Shown here piece by piece: positions 35,132-38,495 of a DNA stretch of 38,495 bases. Made by a program: the position numbers and the translations under genes. Each line of letters begins with the position of its first letter. The stretch's first letter is position 1. The stretch lies in NCBI GenBank assembly GCA_030849065.1, contig JASAON010001485.1:1-38495 (forward strand), given 5' to 3'. A model generated the notes under the pieces. That model worked only from the letters and a program-made list of their open reading frames with translations, had not been told where the DNA came from and did no database searches. This DNA comes from Jaenimonas drosophilae (Eukaryota; Euglenozoa; Kinetoplastea; Trypanosomatida; Trypanosomatidae).

Positions 35132-36532
35132 TCACCAGTGAAGTGCAACAGCACGAGGCAACGTTGAGCGCCCCTCCGCTGCAGGCTCATCGCTCGATTC
35201 ATCATCATCATCCATGGGTTGGCGTACACGCTTCGTGCGTTGATGCAACACATCATCATCATCATCACTATCATGTTTTGCTGGTGATGGTGTTGTGGTT
35301 TTGCGTGGAGCACTGCCATCGTAGCTCTCACGAAGCTTGCGTTCAAAGTTCGTACGCCGCTTGTGTGCTGCTGCATCCAGGGCGAAGCTGCGCTCGCCAA
35401 CCGTCACAGCCACACCTCCATCCGCCAGCGCACATACACCGCCTGTTGGGCCCAACTCTTTGCTCCAAACACGTCCTACCACCTCCTCCTCTCCACGATG
35501 ATGATGATGATGATGATGTACCTCATCACCATCCACATCATCATCCTTCACGTCGTACACCAACACACCACCTTCACTACTTCCTGCAACCACGACGTGG
35601 GCACTTCCGATGCGTGCAAAATCAAAATCGCAAACTTGTTGGCTCGTCAGTGGCCGTGCCAACACACGCAACACCTCCGTGGGCTTACGAAGATCCCAGG
35701 CGAGGATGCGCCCATCGCCACAACGTCCAGCGGCATAAACATGGTGAGGCTCCTGCACACTTGTTTTGATGCTCGCCACACCGGAACGCAGCCCACGCAA
35801 ACGTAGCGCAGGGCAACGATGACGTACATCAACAGACTCCACCACGCCATGATTTAGAAAGCCCATGTGGCAAAGTTGTGTGTGTGGTGCGTCAGCCGCA
35901 CTACACGCGAGGTACGATACACGGCCGTGCGCATGTGAGGTGGCGTAGCTCCACACGGCGGCATCACCTTCGTGAAGTACATCGAACATGCGGAGTTGTT
36001 GTTTGTCTTCGAAGCCGCCATAACCACCAAAAATGTGGTTGTGATTGCTGGCGAGCCACAGACTTGCCTGAGGATGGGCATGTATGCCGGCATCATTGTG
36101 GCACACGTACGAAGCACGCAACTCACCATCTTCCATATCCCACATTTGCAGCGGTTGAGAGCGGCACGCGGTGAGAAAACTGGCGTTGTCTGCGCCAGAC
36201 ATGAAGGGGCACCATGACAAGGAGAGGGCCGGAAATGGCAAACGTACAAGTGGCGAAGTGGGTGCATCATCATTGTTGTTGTTGTTGTTGTTGGTAGCTT
36301 GTGTAACATCATCATCATCACGATGCTTCATCATCACGGGAAGCTCCGTCGTCGAGACCTCGCAGCGACGTGCGGATGATTTGCGCAATGAGCCGCCACC
36401 AAAAGCGGTGGCGGAGGTGGTTTGGCATGTGTAGTGAAGCAGCGGCACAACACCGGTGGAAGTGGTGGCAAGAATCCTGCCACTGCCATCAGGGCTGGCG
36501 TAGAGCCGGCGTAGCTGAGCGTGTTCCGTCAT
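35132..36532 (-). CDS. WRAP53: WRAP53/TCAB1-like WD40 protein
   Basis: 466 residues from the ATG at 36532; a longer frame upstream crosses a CT tract and AG. The propeller matches TCAB1 blade by blade: LRRLYASPDGSGRILATTS (family 'LRGCKWAPDGS.LLT'), LSWCPFMSGADNASFLTACR then PLQMWDMEDGELRASYVCHN (family '[20 protein letters not shown]'), NHIFGGYGGFEDKQQLRMFD, GRVSYLACSAAD, LRGLRSGVASIKTS, DGRILAWDLRKP, TSQQVCDFDF and AGSSEGGVLVYD. TCAB1 binds the CAB box of H/ACA scaRNAs and telomerase RNA and brings them to Cajal bodies. Two inserts, an Asn run (about 80-90) and a His run encoded by CAT repeats, interrupt loops. The C terminus is acidic and Ser-rich. Confidence 0.8.
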   Translation of the reverse strand: MTEHAQLRRLYASPDGSGRILATTSTGVVPLLHYTCQTTSATAFGGGSLRKSSARRCEVSTTELPVMMKHRDDDDVTQATNNNNNNNDDAPTSPLVRLPFPALSLSWCPFMSGADNASFLTACRSQPLQMWDMEDGELRASYVCHNDAGIHAHPQASLWLASNHNHIFGGYGGFEDKQQLRMFDVLHEGDAAVWSYATSHAHGRVSYLACSAADAPHTQLCHMGFLNHGVVESVDVRHRCPALRLRGLRSGVASIKTSVQEPHHVYAAGRCGDGRILAWDLRKPTEVLRVLARPLTSQQVCDFDFARIGSAHVVVAGSSEGGVLVYDVKDDDVDGDEVHHHHHHHRGEEEVVGRVWSKELGPTGGVCALADGGVAVTVGERSFALDAAAHKRRTNFERKLRESYDGSAPRKTTTPSPAKHDSDDDDDVLHQRTKRVRQPMDDDDESSDEPAAEGRSTLPRAVALHW

Positions 36533-36781
36533 GCAGCAGCCAACAAAACAGATGTACGTATCTACTATGATCATCATCATCATGTGAAAGAAGAAGAGAT
36601 GGTAAGATGAAGTAGCACATGACATGTAGTGGGTATCATTTATGCATCACGTGGAAAATGTTCTTGGAATATTGTTGTTGTTGTGTTTGTGTGCGTGCTG
36701 CACAACACAATGTGTGGGAGATCATATCTCCTCTCTATGTCCGACCAACTGCATTGTATGATGAAGATGATGATGATGGTA

Positions 36782-38194
36782 TCACACCGATGCATCCATC
36801 ATCTCCTCTTCCTCCACCTCCTCTTCACGAATCGGTTGTGCCACGAGGTGATGAAGTTGTTGCAACACATGCAACGACTTGGCACTCTGCGGATGATGTG
36901 CAGCCTCCTCCAGCCCATGCTCCACCTGCGCCATGTACGAGCGCAAGCCTTCAATCTCCAACAAGATGGCCACGTGCGCCTGCTGAATCGTTTCTTGTTC
37001 GTACCGTTGCAGCCGAAACAAGTTTTCTGCCACATTTAGACGTTCGCCCAGCTCATGCACCATGGCGAGGCCAGCCTTGTGATGGCTGTGAGACACAGAC
37101 CACAGAGATGAGTGATCCGCATGTTCCTCCACCTCCGCACGTATCGCACGCTCCGCCAGCAACCACTGCGCACGTGCATCGGCAAATTGGTCAAGAGCCT
37201 TGACGTGGAAGTCCTCCTCACGTTGATCAAGATCCTCCGCCACCACTTCATCATGCGTCGTGGGAGGTGCCGTGGTTGCTTCACGAAAATGATGGAGGAT
37301 CGCCTCCAGACGTGCATCACCCGTGATGGGTGCAGCATCTTCTTCCTGATGACGTTGCATGTACGTTGCATACCTCCGTTCATCATCATCATCACCATCA
37401 TCATCATATCCTTCACCTACACCATCGGGGCTCAGACTCACCTCCACCGCCCCATGCGTTTTTGCTGACGGACTTCGCAAAGATTCCGCCGGTGAGAGGG
37501 CGATGGAGGCGGCATACGTCGATGATGTCCGCGACGTGGTTGCGCGAAGAGGGCTCACGTCATTGCCACCTTGGCAAACATCTGGAGTTGTATCTATGGC
37601 ATCCACATCTTGAGCTCGTGTTGGGGATGCAGAGATCATGGTTGATGCGTGTGTTGCAGAAGCATCCATGTTAGGCCGTACATTCATGTACGCCTGAAAC
37701 GGGTCGTTGTGGGACGTCTTCCATGTTTGATGGCCAACCACTTCACGCGTAGATGTTTGCACATGTGCGTGAAGAACATCATCTTCATCATCCTCCTCAC
37801 CATCGTGCACCTTTTCTGCCACATCATCACTTGGTGCTTCGGTGTGTGTTGGCGAGAGGGGAGAGTTCTCCGATGTTGATGTGAGAAGATCCATCCATCG
37901 ATCATCACGCCTGCACCACGCTGGACTAAGTGTAGGTGCTTGACGAAGCACACGTTGCACCACACAACTCTGCAACACGTTCACCATGCGTGCGTTGCCA
38001 CGATGTGCCATGGGCTGATGTTGGCCGTCATGCAGCCGTCGAACAAAACCTTGCATCGAGATATCCACCTCCGTCTTGGTTGGCATCGAGCGCAGAAACA
38101 CGTACAACGTTGCCGTGGCCTGCAGCGGATCATCGGTGATGGTGCAGTTCTGCTCCGATGTCGCAACCAAACGAATGATGGGTAGTGCTGCCAT
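36782..38194 (-). CDS. Hypothetical protein with C-terminal coiled coil
   Basis: 470 residues, no family recognised. Residues 1-100 look folded (LPIIRLVATSEQNCTITDDP, ATLYVFLRSMPTKTEVDISM, QSCVVQRVLRQAPTLSPAWC). Residues about 105-290 are acidic and Ser/Thr-rich, with Asp runs from GAT repeats. Residues about 295-460 form long helices (RLEAILHHFREAT, RAQWLLAERAIRAEVEEHA, AENLFRLQRYEQETIQQAHV, ILLEIEGLRSYMAQVEHGL) rich in heptads. The end is a Glu-rich tail. A structural or flagellar role would fit the shape, but nothing is specific. The ATG follows an AG that ends a CT-rich stretch. Confidence 0.72.
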   Translation of the reverse strand: MAALPIIRLVATSEQNCTITDDPLQATATLYVFLRSMPTKTEVDISMQGFVRRLHDGQHQPMAHRGNARMVNVLQSCVVQRVLRQAPTLSPAWCRRDDRWMDLLTSTSENSPLSPTHTEAPSDDVAEKVHDGEEDDEDDVLHAHVQTSTREVVGHQTWKTSHNDPFQAYMNVRPNMDASATHASTMISASPTRAQDVDAIDTTPDVCQGGNDVSPLRATTSRTSSTYAASIALSPAESLRSPSAKTHGAVEVSLSPDGVGEGYDDDGDDDDERRYATYMQRHQEEDAAPITGDARLEAILHHFREATTAPPTTHDEVVAEDLDQREEDFHVKALDQFADARAQWLLAERAIRAEVEEHADHSSLWSVSHSHHKAGLAMVHELGERLNVAENLFRLQRYEQETIQQAHVAILLEIEGLRSYMAQVEHGLEEAAHHPQSAKSLHVLQQLHHLVAQPIREEEVEEEEMMDASV

Positions 38195-38307
38195 CCACTC
38201 AAGTCTATGTGCTGTACGTGTATGATGAAGATGATGATGAAAAATGGAAGAGAACGAAGAACGTTGTTGATGGTACCTGTGCGTACATCTTCATGAAAAA
38301 AAACATG

Positions 38308-38342
<35 letters not shown>

Positions 38343-38495
38343 TGTTTGAGACGAAGAAGCACGATGCTGATGATCATTGCCGTTTATGGTTTCTGTATAC
38401 CTCACCATAAACACATAAGTGAAGCACCGATGATGGCTCACCCACACCCACACACACACCAGAGATACATCATCTTGTTGGTCCTACTGCAAATG
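38195..38495. repeat. Spacer with long GTT run, window end
   Basis: 301 bases at the upstream edge. An uninterrupted GTT run spans about 38309-38342, with a GAT run just before. The acceptor for the last gene lies inside. No start of a further gene is visible. Confidence 0.6.

Overview
The window reads as nuclear DNA of a kinetoplastid protist, most likely a free-living or bodonid-like lineage, although the species cannot be fixed from sequence alone. About 23 intronless protein genes lie head to tail, all on the minus strand. This is the layout of one polycistronic unit. Many inferred start codons have a pyrimidine tract and an AG just upstream (purine tract plus CT on the plus strand), as expected for spliced-leader trans-splicing. 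A small Lys/Ala-rich protein with a mitochondrial-type N terminus resembles kinetoplast-associated DNA-condensing proteins. No tRNA, rRNA, transposon, CRISPR array or strand switch was recognised.

Layout, from high to low coordinates (the direction of transcription): an unknown coiled-coil protein; a WRAP53/TCAB1-like WD40 protein; two divergent HIBCH-type hydrolases; an Asn/Thr-rich protein with a zinc finger at each end; a protein with four cold-shock-like repeats; a small basic zinc-binding protein; two tandem folate/biopterin-type (BT1) transporters flanking a 1.3 kb spacer that may hold a small gene; a TMEM18 homologue; two unknown proteins; an ENO4-like pseudo-enolase; the kinetoplast-associated-like protein; CKS1; SHQ1; a WDR82/Swd2-like protein; two related four-helix membrane proteins; a short coiled-coil zinc protein; an NF-X1-type zinc-finger protein with a degenerate half-helicase; WDR53; and the N-terminal part of the ATG4 protease, cut by the window edge.

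Most of these are unlinked housekeeping functions, which is normal for kinetoplastid units. Some links can still be proposed. SHQ1 and WRAP53 both serve H/ACA RNPs and telomerase RNA. The two hydrolases are a diverged tandem pair. The two transporters share a sharply bounded 160-bp identical block that looks like recent gene conversion. Two proteins keep a known enzyme fold while losing its catalytic residues (the enolase-like and helicase-like proteins). Simple repeats (GTT/AAC, ATC/GAT, CA/TG) are dense between genes and also run into coding regions, where they give Asn, Asp, His and Ser runs.
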